NCBI GenBank assembly: GCA_017307505.1
Contig: JAFKEE010000025.1
Coordinates: 209,725 to 273,724, forward strand
DNA length: 64,000 nt
Reading direction: 5' to 3'
Source: Acidobacteriota bacterium
GTDB lineage: Bacteria > Acidobacteriota > Terriglobia > Bryobacterales > Bryobacteraceae
Below, piece by piece: positions 24,011 to 33,259 of this stretch; within the stretch, counting starts at the first letter, position 1; each line of letters starts with the position of its first letter. Made by a program: the position numbers and the translations under genes. The notes beneath the pieces were generated by a model. It ran no database searches. It was given only the letters and a program-made list of their open reading frames with translations, and was not told where the DNA came from.

Positions 24011-26404
24011 CTACTCCCAATCGCATGATAGGGCGGCCATCCCGATAGGCATGCCCGGCGGCGGCTCCAGCGCCTTGGGCAGCTTCATCTGCTTCGGATC
24101 CTTCTCAAATGCGGCGATCTCCGAAAGCCCGTAGGCCACGTTCGCACCGCCCGGCCGGGCGGCCAACCAAGTCTTCAACTTGTTGATTTCCGACAGCGCG
24201 ACCGCGCGCACCTGCCCCGAAGCCTCTTCGTCCACCGCCAGATTCATAGCCCGGCGTAAAGCCACGTACTGCACGGCATGCTGAACCTCCGCGGCCAGAC
24301 CGGGCTTCTCCGGCGTTTTCCAGGTGACGGCGAACAAACGGTCCAGCACCTCACCCAACCCCGGCATGCCCGCGTCCCGGGCGTGATACTCCACCAGACG
24401 CGCCGCCCTCTGCGGATTCACGATCAGCTCAATGGTCATATCCGCAGCCGATTCCGCCGCCGCCACCGGATCAAAGGTCAGCCCGGTCCGGTGCCGGAAC
24501 AACTCGCGGGTCCTCTCGAAGCCCGCCGGCCTCGGCGGGATCAACTTGAGAATTGATTCCGGTAGCGTCAGCACCTCCGGCTTGATCGTCTCGAGCACGG
24601 CCTCCAGCGCCCTGCGCTGCTCCGCCGCCGCAACCATCTGTGTGGGCGTCTGGCCATCCCCTCGAAGCGCATACGAATAGCGGAGTCCCCCCACGGACTT
24701 CACTGCCGCCTCCATCTGATAGCGGTGCGACAGATACAGCGGCACCAGCACATCCTCCAACGTTGCCAGCGGCGCGCCCGTTCTCACGTTCTTCTCCCCA
24801 AACCGGGCCAGCGCCGCAGCCCGCACCCCCAGGAGTCTCTTCAGTTCGTCCACAGCGTTCGCGCCGCTGTCCCACAGATGCGTCTCCGGATGCGCGCCGC
24901 CGGCAGGACGGGCGTCCTGATCCGTCAGGAACGTCAGACCGCGTTGCCGGGCCGCATCGAGAATCCCATTCAGGGCCTTCTTCTCGTCTGTCCCTGGAGC
25001 AAACTGGGAGTAGCCCCACGTAATCGAAACCTTATCCCACTCGCCGATCCCTTTCGCGTAAGCGTCGCTCAAATCCGGCTGGCCGTTCTTGAGAGTCACC
25101 CACGGATGCGGGTAGTCCATGACAGAGGCGCGGTCATGCGTCGACGCGATGTAATTGTGACCCAGCCCCAGCGTGTGTCCAACCTCATGCGCGGCCAATT
25201 GCCGCAGCCGCGCCAGGGACATCTCCAACATGCGTGGATCAGTCCCCTCCCCCGCATACGGAGCCAGCAGCGATTCCGCAATCAGGAAATCCTGCCGGAC
25301 GCGTAACGAACCCAACGTGACATGACCCTTCAGGATCTCGCCGGTCCGCGGATCGCTCACGCTCGATCCATACGACCACCCGCGCGTCGAGCGGTGCACC
25401 CACTGGATCACGTTGTAGCGCACATCCATCGGGTCTGCCCCCTCCGGCAGCATTTCTACCCGGAAGGCGTTGCGGAACCCGGCCGCTTCAAACGCCTGAT
25501 TCCACCACCGCGCGCCGTCCAGCAGCGCACCCCGGATCGGCTCCGGAGCCCCGGGATCCAGATAGTACACGATGGGCTTCACCGCCTCGCTGACGGCAGC
25601 CGACGGATCCTTTTTCTCCAACCGGTGGCGGGGCGTGAAGCGCTTCATGACAGGCTCAGCCACCGGAGTCGCGTAATCCGCGTAGGACATATCGAAGAAG
25701 CCGGAGCGCGGATCGAATTCTCTCTTCTGGAACGTCAGTTCCGGCAGTTCTACGAAGCTGTGGTGCATGCGCACAGTCACCGCTCCGCCCGAGGGAGTGA
25801 CCGGGCGCAACAGACGGCCCGCCGGTCCGCCAGTGAAGGTAATGGTCGCCTCCACCTCAGTATTCTTCGGAAAGTTCTTCGTGCGAGGCAGGTAGAACGC
25901 GCTGCGCGAACCATCCAGGTGATACGCCCCCTGCTTCTGCGCCTGCAGAGTCTCTGCGACGCCATGCGCATCCCGCAGAAAGAAGGCCGTCGCATCCACC
26001 AGCACCCGCCCGTCCTCCTGCACTGCCGCTTCAAAGCCCCAGATCACGCTCTCCGCGAAGCTGTCCCTCACCGCCTGGCGCTCGGCGGCATCGCGGGAGT
26101 CGGCCCGAAAGTCCATGTTGGCGGCCACCAGCAGCACTTTGTTGCCGCTCCGTTCCCAGCGCACGACATAGCTCGCGCCCAACTGCCCGCGATCGAGCCC
26201 GATATCATTCGATCCAATCCCGCCCGGCAGTGACGTGTAATACAGGAACTCCTGCCCCCATCGCCCCACCTCGAGCCACATCTTACCTTCCGCTTCCTGC
26301 CAGTAGTACGGAACGAATCCATCGACGCGGAGGTTCTTCGGCACCGCCGGCGGAGCGGCAGTCAAAACAGGAAGCAAGGTGAGGGCCAGAGCGAGGAAGC
26401 GCAT
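24011..26404 (-). CDS. Secreted zinc-dependent metalloprotease (DUF5117-type)
   Basis: Starting at ATG 26404, which follows GGTGAGAAT and begins a signal peptide MRFLALALTLLPVLTA, the protein has 797 residues. The N-terminal half matches the DUF5117/DUF5118-like region (FVPYYWQEAEGKMWLE, FLYYTSLPGGIGSNDIGLDR). The metzincin-type zinc site HEVGHTLGLGHNY lies near residue 404, with all three histidines and the catalytic Glu present, followed by SVMDYPHP as a Met-turn-like segment. It is a predicted periplasmic or extracellular protease. The start is 25 bp from the divergent DUF5060 gene, so its promoter must lie within that gene's 5' end. Confidence 0.87.
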   Translation of the reverse strand: MRFLALALTLLPVLTAAPPAVPKNLRVDGFVPYYWQEAEGKMWLEVGRWGQEFLYYTSLPGGIGSNDIGLDRGQLGASYVVRWERSGNKVLLVAANMDFRADSRDAAERQAVRDSFAESVIWGFEAAVQEDGRVLVDATAFFLRDAHGVAETLQAQKQGAYHLDGSRSAFYLPRTKNFPKNTEVEATITFTGGPAGRLLRPVTPSGGAVTVRMHHSFVELPELTFQKREFDPRSGFFDMSYADYATPVAEPVMKRFTPRHRLEKKDPSAAVSEAVKPIVYYLDPGAPEPIRGALLDGARWWNQAFEAAGFRNAFRVEMLPEGADPMDVRYNVIQWVHRSTRGWSYGSSVSDPRTGEILKGHVTLGSLRVRQDFLIAESLLAPYAGEGTDPRMLEMSLARLRQLAAHEVGHTLGLGHNYIASTHDRASVMDYPHPWVTLKNGQPDLSDAYAKGIGEWDKVSITWGYSQFAPGTDEKKALNGILDAARQRGLTFLTDQDARPAGGAHPETHLWDSGANAVDELKRLLGVRAAALARFGEKNVRTGAPLATLEDVLVPLYLSHRYQMEAAVKSVGGLRYSYALRGDGQTPTQMVAAAEQRRALEAVLETIKPEVLTLPESILKLIPPRPAGFERTRELFRHRTGLTFDPVAAAESAADMTIELIVNPQRAARLVEYHARDAGMPGLGEVLDRLFAVTWKTPEKPGLAAEVQHAVQYVALRRAMNLAVDEEASGQVRAVALSEINKLKTWLAARPGGANVAYGLSEIAAFEKDPKQMKLPKALEPPPGMPIGMAALSCDWE

Positions 26405-26429
26405 ATTCTCACCACTGTACACTGGTCTT

Positions 26430-28145
26430 ATGCGGATGCTTTCGCTGCCCCTTCTGGCCCTCGCCGTCCTGCCGGCCGTTGCACAGAAGCCCTGCGGCAA
26501 CACGCCGGTCTACTCGCCCTGCGAAGTCGTGCTCGATCTGCCGCCCGCCGTCGCCGCCAAAAATCCCAATCCGCCCGCCACGGTAGAGCTTTGGGCTGAG
26601 TTCCGGTCACCGGAGTTCAAGACCTACAAGTTCCCGGCCTTCTGGGACGGCGGCTCCAGGATGGTCTTCCGCGTGACCCCGGTAGAAGTCGGCAACTACA
26701 CCTACCGGCTCAGCGGCAACGTCCCCGAGTTCGAAGGCAAAGAAGACAAATTCACCTCGGTGGCGAATCCCGACGCAACCGCCTTTATCAAACGGGCGAA
26801 TGCCCACCACTGGCAGTACACGGAAGCGCTGAAGCCGCACCTCTACTTCGGAGCGGACTTCACCGATCTGGCCTCCGTGGAGACTCGCGCCAGGCAGAAA
26901 TTCACTCACCTTGCCCTTCCGGTGTTTTCGACGAAGATCGACCCGGCCTTCTTCAAGCAGGTTGACGAGCGCGTAGCAGCCATCAACGGCAAGGGCATGG
27001 TTGCCGACCTGATCGTCACCCCTACACCCGCCGACTTCGTGAAGGCCTACACCACCTGGAGCGATCGCGAGCGATTCCTGCGCTACCTGGCTGCTCGCTA
27101 CAGCGCCTTCAACATCACCTGGCAGCTCGCCGGAGAGTGGGAATCCTCGCCCAACGCCCGTCCGATCCTGAAGGAAGTCGGTGTCGCCCTCAAGGGCTTG
27201 GATCCGTACGGCCACCCCCGCTCTGCCCGCTCCGCCGTAACCTCCGCCCCTCTGGGCCCGGACGGCTGGATGGATTTCGTCATTAACGGCGCGCCGGACC
27301 TGACCGTCCCCGCCATTGAGCACATCGCCAACACGGTGCCCCAGGTCGTCCTGGTCGATGCCGCCCTGCCGGAAGAGGCCTTCCGGAAGCGCGTCTGGAA
27401 CGCCGCCATCTCCGGAGCCTACCTCTCCATCACCGGCAACCTCGTCGAGGGCTCGGCCAATGCCAAAACCGCGACGGGCTGGTTCGACACCATGTCGCGC
27501 ACCCGCTTCTGGGACATCGAGCCCTACTTCGACCTCGACGGCGGCCGCGCCATGGCGAACCCCGAAACCGAGTACCTCGTCTACATCGAACACCCGCAGA
27601 AGGTCGAGATGACGGTGGAAAAGCACAGCTACGACGTCTACTGGGTGAACCCCTCCACGGGCGAGGCCGTCAAGGAAAAGAAGGACTGGAAAGGCGAACT
27701 CTATGAAGGCACGCCGCCGGATGCCACGCGCGACTGGATCCTGCACCTCTCCCGCGACGGGCGCAAGGAAGGCATGCTCAAGAGCTACAAGTTCGAATCG
27801 TGGCCCATCCCCGTCCAGGAGCCCGAACGGAGCGCGGTCAAGGCGCCCTTCGAACTCGTAAGTCCCGCCAGTGACACAGTCCTGAAGGCCGGCGAACCGG
27901 TCAAGTTCGAAATCCGGCTCAAGAAGAAGACAGCCGGAACACGGCGCATGATGTTCATGCTGGCGGGCGAGATCGTCCCGGACGGCCAGGGCACCCGCAT
28001 TCTCGCCACAGGCACCGACGGGACTCTGGTGGTGCCGGCCGTGATGCTGGCCAAATCCGAAGGACCCATGAACGTGCGCCTGTACGCGCTGAACGCCCCC
28101 GGCAAACTCTATATCCTCGACTATGTGTTCACGGTGAAGAAGTAA
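26430..28145 (+). CDS. DUF5060-containing secreted glycoside-hydrolase-like protein
   Basis: A 571-residue protein with signal peptide MRMLSLPLLALAVLPAVAQ. Residues about 25-115 form the DUF5060 beta-sandwich (PATVELWAEFRSPEF, FWDGGSRMVFRVTPVEVGNY). The middle resembles the DUF4038-like TIM barrel associated with polysaccharide hydrolases (FLRYLAARYSAFNITWQLAGEWE), though a clear second catalytic acid cannot be pointed out. The C-terminal part is beta-rich, with an Ig-like SPASDTVLKAGEPVKFEIRL segment. It is likely a secreted carbohydrate-active or -binding protein of unknown substrate. A downstream ATG at 26436 is a possible start. The tsaB gene follows 3 bp later. Confidence 0.78.
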   Translation: MRMLSLPLLALAVLPAVAQKPCGNTPVYSPCEVVLDLPPAVAAKNPNPPATVELWAEFRSPEFKTYKFPAFWDGGSRMVFRVTPVEVGNYTYRLSGNVPEFEGKEDKFTSVANPDATAFIKRANAHHWQYTEALKPHLYFGADFTDLASVETRARQKFTHLALPVFSTKIDPAFFKQVDERVAAINGKGMVADLIVTPTPADFVKAYTTWSDRERFLRYLAARYSAFNITWQLAGEWESSPNARPILKEVGVALKGLDPYGHPRSARSAVTSAPLGPDGWMDFVINGAPDLTVPAIEHIANTVPQVVLVDAALPEEAFRKRVWNAAISGAYLSITGNLVEGSANAKTATGWFDTMSRTRFWDIEPYFDLDGGRAMANPETEYLVYIEHPQKVEMTVEKHSYDVYWVNPSTGEAVKEKKDWKGELYEGTPPDATRDWILHLSRDGRKEGMLKSYKFESWPIPVQEPERSAVKAPFELVSPASDTVLKAGEPVKFEIRLKKKTAGTRRMMFMLAGEIVPDGQGTRILATGTDGTLVVPAVMLAKSEGPMNVRLYALNAPGKLYILDYVFTVKK

Positions 28146-28148
28146 AGC

Positions 28149-28772
28149 ATGTCGCGAATTGTCGCCATCGACACAGCCTCAGAGTTCGGTTCCCTTGCAC
28201 TGCTGGAAGACGGCTCGGTCCTGGAGGAACTGATCCTCCATTCTCCGGAAGGCTTCGGGCAGATCCTGTTCCCGCAGTTGGACCGGCTCATGCGCCGCCA
28301 CGGCTGGAAGTACGACACCGTGGCCGGCTTCGCGGCTGGCTCCGGTCCGGGTTCGTTCACAGGAGTGCGCGTAGCGCTGGCCGCCATCAAAGGCCTGGCG
28401 GAGGCCACGGGCGCACCGGCCGCGGCCATCTCCAATCTGCAGGCGATGTCGCTCTACGGCTCCGCTCCGCTCCGGGCCCCGTTCTTCGACGCGCGCCGCG
28501 GTGAGATCTATGCCGGACTCTACAACAGCGACCACGCGCCGGCCGCCGTCGAAGTCGTGACGAAGTTCCAGTCCTGGCGCGATGCCCTGCCCGACGCGGT
28601 GGAACTGCTCACTCCGGACCCGGCCATCTTTGGGGTCCAGGCCACTCAAACCCCGCGCGCCCTGGCCGGGGCAATCGGGCGACTCGCGGCCACCCGCCTC
28701 ACGGATCCGATGGCGCTCGATGCCAACTACGTCAGGCGCTCGGATGCCGAGTTGAACTGGGTCGATAAGTAG
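28149..28772 (+). CDS. tsaB: tRNA threonylcarbamoyladenosine biosynthesis protein TsaB
   Basis: A 207-residue ASKHA-fold protein with the TsaB beginning RIVAIDTASEFGSLALLEDG and the AAGSGPGSFTGVRVALAAIKGLAE motif near residues 60-84. TsaB is the inactive TsaD paralogue that scaffolds the TsaD-TsaE complex making t6A37 in ANN-decoding tRNAs. Here it lies immediately after the DUF5060 gene and convergent with an M14 peptidase, without tsaD or tsaE nearby. It is shorter than E. coli TsaB by about 24 residues at the C-terminus, which is common. Confidence 0.92.
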   Translation: MSRIVAIDTASEFGSLALLEDGSVLEELILHSPEGFGQILFPQLDRLMRRHGWKYDTVAGFAAGSGPGSFTGVRVALAAIKGLAEATGAPAAAISNLQAMSLYGSAPLRAPFFDARRGEIYAGLYNSDHAPAAVEVVTKFQSWRDALPDAVELLTPDPAIFGVQATQTPRALAGAIGRLAATRLTDPMALDANYVRRSDAELNWVDK

Positions 28773-28780
28773 CGCCGCGC

Positions 28781-31183
28781 TCAGTTGGCCGCCGCGCTCT
28801 GGTAGATCGCATTCAACAGGAACTTGAACGTCCCGAAACTCTGCCCGCGGAACTGTGTCCGGAACCCGATCAGCACTACCCGGCCCTGGCCCAGGCGCGC
28901 CGAAACCACGGCCGGCTTTCCGGCCACCACGCGCTCTCCGGCAATCCAGCCGCTGGCCAAGAGGTTCTGCCTGGCATAAGAGGCCACTACCTTCACTTCC
29001 CGATCGCCCTGGTTGAATTCCGGCAGCACCGTAATATCGAACGCTTGGCCGCCCGTGGAAGTTGCAATCGCATCCTTGGCGACGCCCGCCGCCAGTGGAT
29101 GTGACGGATCGACGCTCAAGTGCAGCAGGGACCCGGGGCAGGACCAGCCGCCCGCGCCTTCTTCTTCCCCGCCCCGCAGCACGCCGCGAACCCCGATGGG
29201 AAACAGGGCCAGCGGCAGTTCCGTGGCCGTGTCCAGGGCCACCAGCGTCCCGCCCTGCCGGACAAACTCCTGCAGGTTCCGAGCCCCCTCTACGCCAATG
29301 CCGCCCGTGAACTCCGGCCGCTGCAGATTGTGCGCAGCCTCACCCTGCGGTTCGCCCCGGCCGCTGCGCTCGCCATCGCGGGTTCCGTGCAGAATCGAGC
29401 TCATTGACTGCTGCGCCAGGATGATCGTGTCGAACCGCGACCGCAGGTCCGCCGTGCGCAAATCCGAGTTGTGCAGTAGGGTGTGGCCGACATGGAAATA
29501 GTCGAGCGTCCATTGCGTCCAGCCCGTATCACTGTTTGCCAGGAACGGCTCATACAGGCCCACACGCGCCTTCGGAGCCCCGGGCTTCGGCAACCAGGAG
29601 GCAGGCGGTTCCTGCGCCGGCAGGTCGCCAATCAATTCGGAACCGATGGCCGCCGGCAGTTCGATGCGCGCATACTGCACGCCCATCTGGTATGGCAGCG
29701 TCCAGCCCGCGAGGTCATACGGCCGCTTCACAGGGCCATTCGCGCTCGACCGGATCTCGGGGTACTTCTGCGGCTCCATCAGGTCGACGATGTAGCCGCG
29801 GAACGGCTGCGCCGTCAGCACCAGGTACGAGCCAGCGGCATAGCTCTTGCCGTTCACTTCCACGGGCGCCGTGGTCCTGCGAACTTCCACGCCCGCGCCC
29901 TGCAGCCGCCGCAGCATCTCCGCCGCCTGCCAGGCATTCCCGGGGTCCGTTGGAATCACATAGGCGAACGGTCCGCCCTTCTGTCCCGCTGCGATCTGCG
30001 CCTGCGCCATCTCCCAGGCCTTGAATAGGAACTGCCGGGGTCGCGAAGCCGCCAGTTCGAGAATCGCGAAATCCGCCGTCAACATGTAATCGACCGCGTC
30101 CATCAGCGCCCAGCGCCCGCCCAGCCACGGCTTCTCATAGAAGACGGAAGGCTCGCGCGCCGGAATGCCGTTTGCGAACCGTTCCGGAATCTCCGTCAGC
30201 TTGTAGACCTTCGGCGTAGCGTACTGGTAGAGCGCCGTCTCGGTGAGGATCCCGTGCATATTATGGAATGCCGGAGCCGAACGCAGCCCGCCGTTCCACC
30301 AGGCATCGAAGCCGTTGTAGGACATCGCGCCTGCCTTGTTCTCCCTTGCGAACCGTTCGCGCATCGCCGCGCCAATGCCGTTGATCCCCTCCATCACCGC
30401 GGCCGGAATGTTCGGATTCAGCGGCTCGGCGTAAGGGGGAATGAAAATGCGCGCCGGGAAAGGGGCCACCTGGTGCTGGTTGTAGACAATTTGCGGAAAC
30501 CACTCGCGGAACAGCAGCCGGCAGACATTTCTTGTCTCCGGCAGGTTCAGCATGAACCAGTCGCGATTGTTGTCGTGGCCGGAGTACTTCTGATACAGCG
30601 TGGGCAGCGGAGCCAGCTCATGCGGCGTCCCGACGTTCTTCCGGTACCAGCCCGCCGTCATGTCCAGGCCATCCGGATTGATCACCGGCACCTGCATCAG
30701 GATCACGTTGTCGCGGATCCGCCTGATCTCTTCTGTCTCGCCCGTGATCATCTTGTACGCCAGGTGGGGAGCCTGCTGCACCGGGGCCACTTCCGTCGCG
30801 TGCAACCCCGAGTCGATCCACACAATCGCCTTACTCTCCGCCGACAGCTTCGCCGCTTCCTCCGGCGACGCCAGCCCCAGCGCCAACCGCCGGTTCATCT
30901 CTTTGTACTGGTCGAGTTTCTTCAGGTTCTCCGCCGAACTGATGAACGCCACGTAGGTGGCGCGCCCTTCCGAACTCTTGCCGAACTCCACCAGTTTGAT
31001 GCGGTCCGAGGAAGCGGCCAGCTTCTGGAAGTACCCGATGACCTCCTGGTAGTTGGCCAGTTTGTAGTCATCGCCCGGCGTGAAGCCGAAGTGATCCTTC
31101 GGAGAGGGGACCGCCCCCAACGCGGAAAGCGCACAGAGTACGGCAAGGAAGGCCCGCCGGCGAGTGACCTGAGACAAGACCAT
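28781..31183 (-). CDS. Secreted M14-family zinc carboxypeptidase-like peptidase
   Basis: The ATG at 31183 starts a signal sequence (VTRRRAFLAVLCALSALGAV) and gives 800 residues; upstream in-frame starts fall inside the divergent aguB gene. The peptidase domain occupies about 25-330. The H..E zinc motif is SGLHATEVAPVQQ, followed by the NNRDWFMLN substrate-binding segment and a third histidine in YNQHQVAPFPARIF. The C-terminal half is a large region ending in a Rossmann-like/glutamine-amidotransferase-like part (LGQGRVVLIGFRTQFRGQ), as in other long bacterial M14 proteins. It is likely periplasmic. Confidence 0.87.
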   Translation of the reverse strand: MVLSQVTRRRAFLAVLCALSALGAVPSPKDHFGFTPGDDYKLANYQEVIGYFQKLAASSDRIKLVEFGKSSEGRATYVAFISSAENLKKLDQYKEMNRRLALGLASPEEAAKLSAESKAIVWIDSGLHATEVAPVQQAPHLAYKMITGETEEIRRIRDNVILMQVPVINPDGLDMTAGWYRKNVGTPHELAPLPTLYQKYSGHDNNRDWFMLNLPETRNVCRLLFREWFPQIVYNQHQVAPFPARIFIPPYAEPLNPNIPAAVMEGINGIGAAMRERFARENKAGAMSYNGFDAWWNGGLRSAPAFHNMHGILTETALYQYATPKVYKLTEIPERFANGIPAREPSVFYEKPWLGGRWALMDAVDYMLTADFAILELAASRPRQFLFKAWEMAQAQIAAGQKGGPFAYVIPTDPGNAWQAAEMLRRLQGAGVEVRRTTAPVEVNGKSYAAGSYLVLTAQPFRGYIVDLMEPQKYPEIRSSANGPVKRPYDLAGWTLPYQMGVQYARIELPAAIGSELIGDLPAQEPPASWLPKPGAPKARVGLYEPFLANSDTGWTQWTLDYFHVGHTLLHNSDLRTADLRSRFDTIILAQQSMSSILHGTRDGERSGRGEPQGEAAHNLQRPEFTGGIGVEGARNLQEFVRQGGTLVALDTATELPLALFPIGVRGVLRGGEEEGAGGWSCPGSLLHLSVDPSHPLAAGVAKDAIATSTGGQAFDITVLPEFNQGDREVKVVASYARQNLLASGWIAGERVVAGKPAVVSARLGQGRVVLIGFRTQFRGQSFGTFKFLLNAIYQSAAAN

Positions 31184-31199
31184 ATGAAACAATCGTAGT

Positions 31200-32096
31200 A
31201 TGCCTGGGGAATCCCAAAACAAGTTCCGCATCGGGCTGGTCCAGACCTCGTGTTCGCTTGACCCGCAAGAGAATCTCGATAAGGCGGCCGCCAGGGTGCG
31301 TGAGGCCGCTGAACGCGGCGCACAGATCATTTGCCTGCAGGAGCTCTTTCGCTCCCAGTACTTCTGCCGCGACGAGAGCGCGGACCTGTTCGATCTGGCC
31401 GAGCCCGTGCCCGGTCCGTCCACCGGCGTCATGGCGAAACTCGCCAAGGAGCTCGGAGTGGTCATCGTCGCCAGCCTCTTTGAGCGCCGCGCCGCGGGCC
31501 TCTATCACAACACGGCTGCGATCCTGAACGCCGACGGCGCCCTCCAGGGCATCTACCGCAAGATGCACATCCCGGACGATCCGTTGTTCTTCGAGAAGTT
31601 TTATTTCACCCCGGGCGACCTGGGCTTTAAGAACTTCGAGACCCCGTTCGGCCGCATTGGCGTCCTGGTCTGCTGGGATCAGTGGTACCCCGAAGGAGCC
31701 CGTCTCACCGCCCTGCAAGGCGCTGACATTTTGTTTTACCCCACCGCCATCGGCTGGCATCCGGCCGAGAAGGCGCAGTACGGTGCCGCACAGCTCGACG
31801 CCTGGCGCACCGTGCAGCGCGGCCATGCCATCGCCAACGGAGTCTATGTCGCCGCCGTCAACCGGGTCGGCTTCGAAGGCACCCCGGAACGCGGTCTGGA
31901 GTTCTGGGGCAACAGCTTCGTCGCCGATCCGTTCGGTGTGCTGGTGGCCGAGGCGTCCCACGACAAGGAAGAGATCCTCGTGGTCGAATGCGATCGCCGC
32001 CGCATCGAGGAAGTCCGCCGCAACTGGCCCTTCCTGCGCGATCGCCGCATTGATTTTTACGGAGGGATTACAGAGCGGTGGCTGGGCAACAAGTAA
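31200..32096 (+). CDS. aguB: N-carbamoylputrescine amidase (carbon-nitrogen hydrolase)
   Basis: A 298-residue nitrilase-superfamily enzyme with the full catalytic triad: E48 in ICLQELF, K121 in YRKMHIPDD and C158 in VLVCWDQWYPE. The FRSQYFC and FYFTPGD phrases are typical of N-carbamoylputrescine amidase. It converts N-carbamoylputrescine to putrescine, CO2 and ammonia. The following gene encodes agmatine deiminase, which supplies the substrate, so the assignment rests on both sequence and context. Its start is only 16 bp from the divergent M14 gene start. Confidence 0.94.
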   Translation: MPGESQNKFRIGLVQTSCSLDPQENLDKAAARVREAAERGAQIICLQELFRSQYFCRDESADLFDLAEPVPGPSTGVMAKLAKELGVVIVASLFERRAAGLYHNTAAILNADGALQGIYRKMHIPDDPLFFEKFYFTPGDLGFKNFETPFGRIGVLVCWDQWYPEGARLTALQGADILFYPTAIGWHPAEKAQYGAAQLDAWRTVQRGHAIANGVYVAAVNRVGFEGTPERGLEFWGNSFVADPFGVLVAEASHDKEEILVVECDRRRIEEVRRNWPFLRDRRIDFYGGITERWLGNK

Positions 32097-33121
32097 CTCA
32101 CCGCATGCCGCCCGAATGGGCGCCGCATGAGGCCACCTGGCTGGGCTGGCCGCACGAAACCACAGACTGGCCGGGCAAGTTTACCCCAATCCCGTTCCTC
32201 TACGGGGAGATTGTCCGCATCCTCAGCCGGCGCGAGGAGGTGCGTATTCTCGTACCCGCCGCCCATCAGAAGCGCGCCCGCGCCGTTCTTGAAAAATGCG
32301 GCGCCTGGAACAGCAATGTTCGCCTGATCACCGCCGAGACCAACCGCAGCTGGACGCGGGATTTCTGCCCGCTCTACGTGAAATCCAAATCTGGTGAGAA
32401 GATCGCTACCAAATGGCGCTTCAACGGCTGGGCGAAATACCCCAACTGGAAGAACGACGATGCGGCCGGCGAAAAGGCGGCGCGCATCTCCGGAACCCCG
32501 CTGGTCAAGCCCGAATGGAACGGTCGCCGTGTCGTATTGGAGGGGGGCAGCATCGACGTCAATGGCTCGGGCCTGATGCTGACCACCGAAGAATGCCTGC
32601 TCAGCGATGTGCAGTCGCGCAACCCCGGCCTCGAGCGCGAGCATCTCGAAGCCCTCTTCGAAGGCTATCTCGGAGTCGAGAAAGTACTCTGGCTCAATCG
32701 CGGCATCTCCGGCGACGACACCCACGGCCACGTGGATGACCTCGCACGCTTTACAGACGAGCGCACCATCGCCGTCGTCGTCGAAGAGAACCGGGATGAG
32801 GAAAACTACGAGCCGTTGGCCGAAAATGTGCGCCTTCTCCGGAAAATGAAGGGTCTCGACGGCCGCGTCCCGCGCGTCGTGGAGCTGCCCATGCCGCGCC
32901 CCGTGGTCTTTAATGGGCAGCGCCTGCCGGCGTCATACGCGAATTTCTACATCGCTAATGGGGTCGTATTAGTGCCGGTGTTTCAGGATCCTAACGATCG
33001 CATCGCGCTCAATATTCTTGCACGCCTCTTCCCGACAAGAGATGTCATTGGTTTGTATTGCGTCGATCTGGTACTCGGGTTGGGCACGATCCACTGCGGA
33101 ACAATGCAGGAACCGGCTTAA
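32078..33121 (+). CDS. aguA: Agmatine deiminase
   Basis: A 347-residue pentein-fold enzyme hydrolysing agmatine to N-carbamoylputrescine. Family motifs are present: MPPEWAPHEATWLGWPH at the N-terminus, VLEGGSIDVNG, GDDTHGHVDDLARF, and the catalytic cysteine in TIHCGTMQEPA at the extreme C-terminus. The GTG at 32078 is preferred over ATG 32105 because a GGAGGG stands about 12 nt upstream of it. This gives a 19-nt overlap with aguB and likely translational coupling. Arginine decarboxylase, which would make agmatine, is not in the window. Confidence 0.95.
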   Translation: MAGQQVTHRMPPEWAPHEATWLGWPHETTDWPGKFTPIPFLYGEIVRILSRREEVRILVPAAHQKRARAVLEKCGAWNSNVRLITAETNRSWTRDFCPLYVKSKSGEKIATKWRFNGWAKYPNWKNDDAAGEKAARISGTPLVKPEWNGRRVVLEGGSIDVNGSGLMLTTEECLLSDVQSRNPGLEREHLEALFEGYLGVEKVLWLNRGISGDDTHGHVDDLARFTDERTIAVVVEENRDEENYEPLAENVRLLRKMKGLDGRVPRVVELPMPRPVVFNGQRLPASYANFYIANGVVLVPVFQDPNDRIALNILARLFPTRDVIGLYCVDLVLGLGTIHCGTMQEPA

Positions 33122-33152
33122 TGTGCGGCCGCTGACACAATTCGGATAAAAT

Positions 33153-33182
33153 TTGACAAATTACACCAATTTAGGGTAGACA
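33153..33182 (+). promoter_or_regulatory. Sigma-70-type promoter upstream of the hybrid histidine kinase
   Basis: A consensus -35 box TTGACA (33153-33158) is followed after 18 bp by TAGACA (33177-33182), a fair -10. The element is in the 138-bp gap after aguA and about 78 bp before the kinase ATG, in otherwise AT-richer sequence than the surroundings. Confidence 0.5.
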
Positions 33183-33259
33183 CCACCGCCTCATCGATTT
33201 ATACTGCCTGCACCTGCCGATGTAGTGTTCTGGGCGGAATCCACTGGGAGGCTGGTCAA

